From assembly GCA_002347185.1 (NCBI GenBank), contig DDXK01000021.1:1-5550 (forward strand): 5,550 bases of DNA, given 5' to 3'. Position numbers and translations under genes: made by a program. The DNA is from Desulfobulbaceae bacterium UBA2262 (GTDB lineage: Bacteria; Desulfobacterota; Desulfobulbia; Desulfobulbales; Desulfurivibrionaceae). Shown here piece by piece: positions 4,624 to 5,550 of this stretch (position 1 is its first letter; each line of letters opens with the position of its first letter). The notes beneath the pieces were generated by a model, which worked only from the letters and a program-made list of their open reading frames with translations, did not search any database and had not been told where the DNA came from.

Positions 4624-5550
4624 TTGAAAAAGAAGATCTTGATTGCCAACCGGGGAGAAATTGCCCTGCGCATCATCCGGGCGGTGCAGGAGCTGGGGCA
4701 TGTCGCCGTGGCTATTTATGAAACGCCGGACAAGGACGCCCTGCATATCCGCACGGCGGACGAGGCGGTCTGGATCGGCAATGGGCCGCGCGCCGATTAC
4801 CTGAACATCGACAAGGTGATCACCGCGGCCAAACAGCACGGGGTGGACGCCATCCATCCCGGCTACGGCTTCCTGGCCGAGAATCCCGATTTCGCCAAGG
4901 CCTGCGAGGACAACGGCATCATCTTCATCGGCCCCTCCTCCGAGGTGATCCAGGCCCTGGGCGACAAGGTCACCGCCCGCAGGATCATGCAGGAGGCGGG
5001 CATCGCCATGGTGCCAGGCACCCAGAATCTTTCCGCTGGTGAGGCCGGGGTTGCCGAGGCCAAGGCCTTCGCCGACAAGTACGGCTATCCGGTGATGCTG
5101 AAGGCCACCGCCGGCGGCGGCGGCCGCGGCATTCGGCGGGTGGAGAACGAAAGGCAGCTTGTTGACGAAATTCCCGTGGCCCGGGCGGAAGCAAAGGCCG
5201 CCTTCAACAACGACGCCGTCTACCTGGAAAAGGTGGTGATCAACCCCAAGCATGTCGAGGTGCAGATCATCGCCGACAAGGAGGGCAACACCGTCCATCT
5301 CGGCTCCCGCGACTGCTCCATCCAGCGCCGCAACCAGAAGCTCGTCGAGATCGCTCCCTCCCTGATCCCGGACAAGGCCCTGGTCGACCGGATCTGCCAG
5401 ACCGCGGTCAAAGCGGCCAAGGCGGCCAACTACTTCAACGCCGGCACCGTCGAGTTCCTGGTGGACAAGGACTGGAGCTTCTACTTCATGGAGATCAACA
5501 CCCGGGTCCAGGTTGAGCACACGGTCACGGAGATGGTCACCGGCATCGAT
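4624..5550 (+). CDS. accC: Biotin carboxylase (AccC / pyruvate carboxylase subunit A type), partial, C-terminus beyond window
   Basis: Uses ATP and bicarbonate to carboxylate the biotin of a carrier domain, the first half-reaction of acetyl-CoA, acyl-CoA or pyruvate carboxylases in the cytoplasm. The visible 309 residues comprise the N-domain with IANRGEIALRIIRA (7-20) and HPGYGFLAEN (78-87), then the ATP-grasp domain. Residues matching the E. coli AccC active site are present: Lys115, Lys160, the glycine loop GGGGRG (164-169), His210, Lys239 in RRNQK, Glu277, and EINTRVQVEH (290-299) with Glu290, Asn292 and Arg294. The start is TTG: an in-frame stop lies four codons upstream and the first internal ATG is at codon 122, far inside the conserved domain. 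EHTVTE replaces the EHPVTE usual in AccC, and together with KLVEIAPS it leans towards pyruvate carboxylase. The C-terminal third is missing, so single-chain versus multi-subunit enzyme cannot be told; the symbol denotes the family. Confidence 0.95.
   Translation, partial: MKKKILIANRGEIALRIIRAVQELGHVAVAIYETPDKDALHIRTADEAVWIGNGPRADYLNIDKVITAAKQHGVDAIHPGYGFLAENPDFAKACEDNGIIFIGPSSEVIQALGDKVTARRIMQEAGIAMVPGTQNLSAGEAGVAEAKAFADKYGYPVMLKATAGGGGRGIRRVENERQLVDEIPVARAEAKAAFNNDAVYLEKVVINPKHVEVQIIADKEGNTVHLGSRDCSIQRRNQKLVEIAPSLIPDKALVDRICQTAVKAAKAANYFNAGTVEFLVDKDWSFYFMEINTRVQVEHTVTEMVTGID

Noticed and set aside
4609..5520. Minus-strand open frame of 303 codons opposite the biotin carboxylase
   Set aside because: It is antisense to a highly conserved ATP-grasp sequence. 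Its Gly/Val/Asp/Leu-rich product is typical of a shadow frame.
1..5550. CRISPR array, transposon ends, tRNA or rRNA genes
   Set aside because: No regularly spaced repeats, transposase, terminal inverted repeats or RNA-gene signatures were seen on either strand.

Overview
The window is GC-rich, protein-coding bacterial DNA. The best guess at the source is a deltaproteobacterium-type organism (Desulfobacterota or Myxococcota relatives). This rests on an MglA/MglB pair of the myxobacterial polarity type, a GspE/PilB-type ATPase with a TPR extension, and a biotin carboxylase with a pyruvate-carboxylase-like signature. The lineage is an inference from gene content, not from a marker gene.

Positions 1-4085 hold a tightly packed four-gene cluster on the minus strand. 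In transcription order it runs: mglB-like roadblock/LC7 protein (4085-3690), mglA-like small GTPase (3686-3066), a 461-residue linker-rich protein with a divergent CheW-like C-terminal region (3013-1628), and a TPR + MshEN-like + GspE/PilB ATPase (1617 to beyond the left edge, cut just after Walker A). Gaps are 3, 52 and 10 bases, so this looks like one operon.

Positions 4086-4623 form a divergent intergenic region of 538 bases. It contains a perfect TTGACA box facing mglB, a G-tract cluster able to form a quadruplex, a 12-base direct repeat spaced 84 bases apart in the presumed mglB leader, and an interrupted inverted repeat upstream of the rightward gene.

Positions 4624-5550 hold the first 309 codons of a biotin carboxylase on the plus strand. 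It starts at TTG and is cut by the right edge. It is a metabolic gene with no evident tie to the minus-strand cluster.

The minus-strand cluster reads as a GTPase-controlled polarity or motor module. MglB would be the GTPase-activating partner of MglA. The CheW-like protein would be an adaptor. The TPR-ATPase would be the effector that powers a type IV pilus or type II secretion-like machine. In Myxococcus, MglA-GTP acts on type IV pili through a TPR protein (SgmX) that promotes PilB-driven extension. Here TPRs and a PilB-like ATPase are fused in one chain and encoded with mglBA. A short IDNLF motif that I recall at the C-terminal end of Myxococcus MglB is absent from this MglB but appears near the N-terminus of the CheW-like protein.
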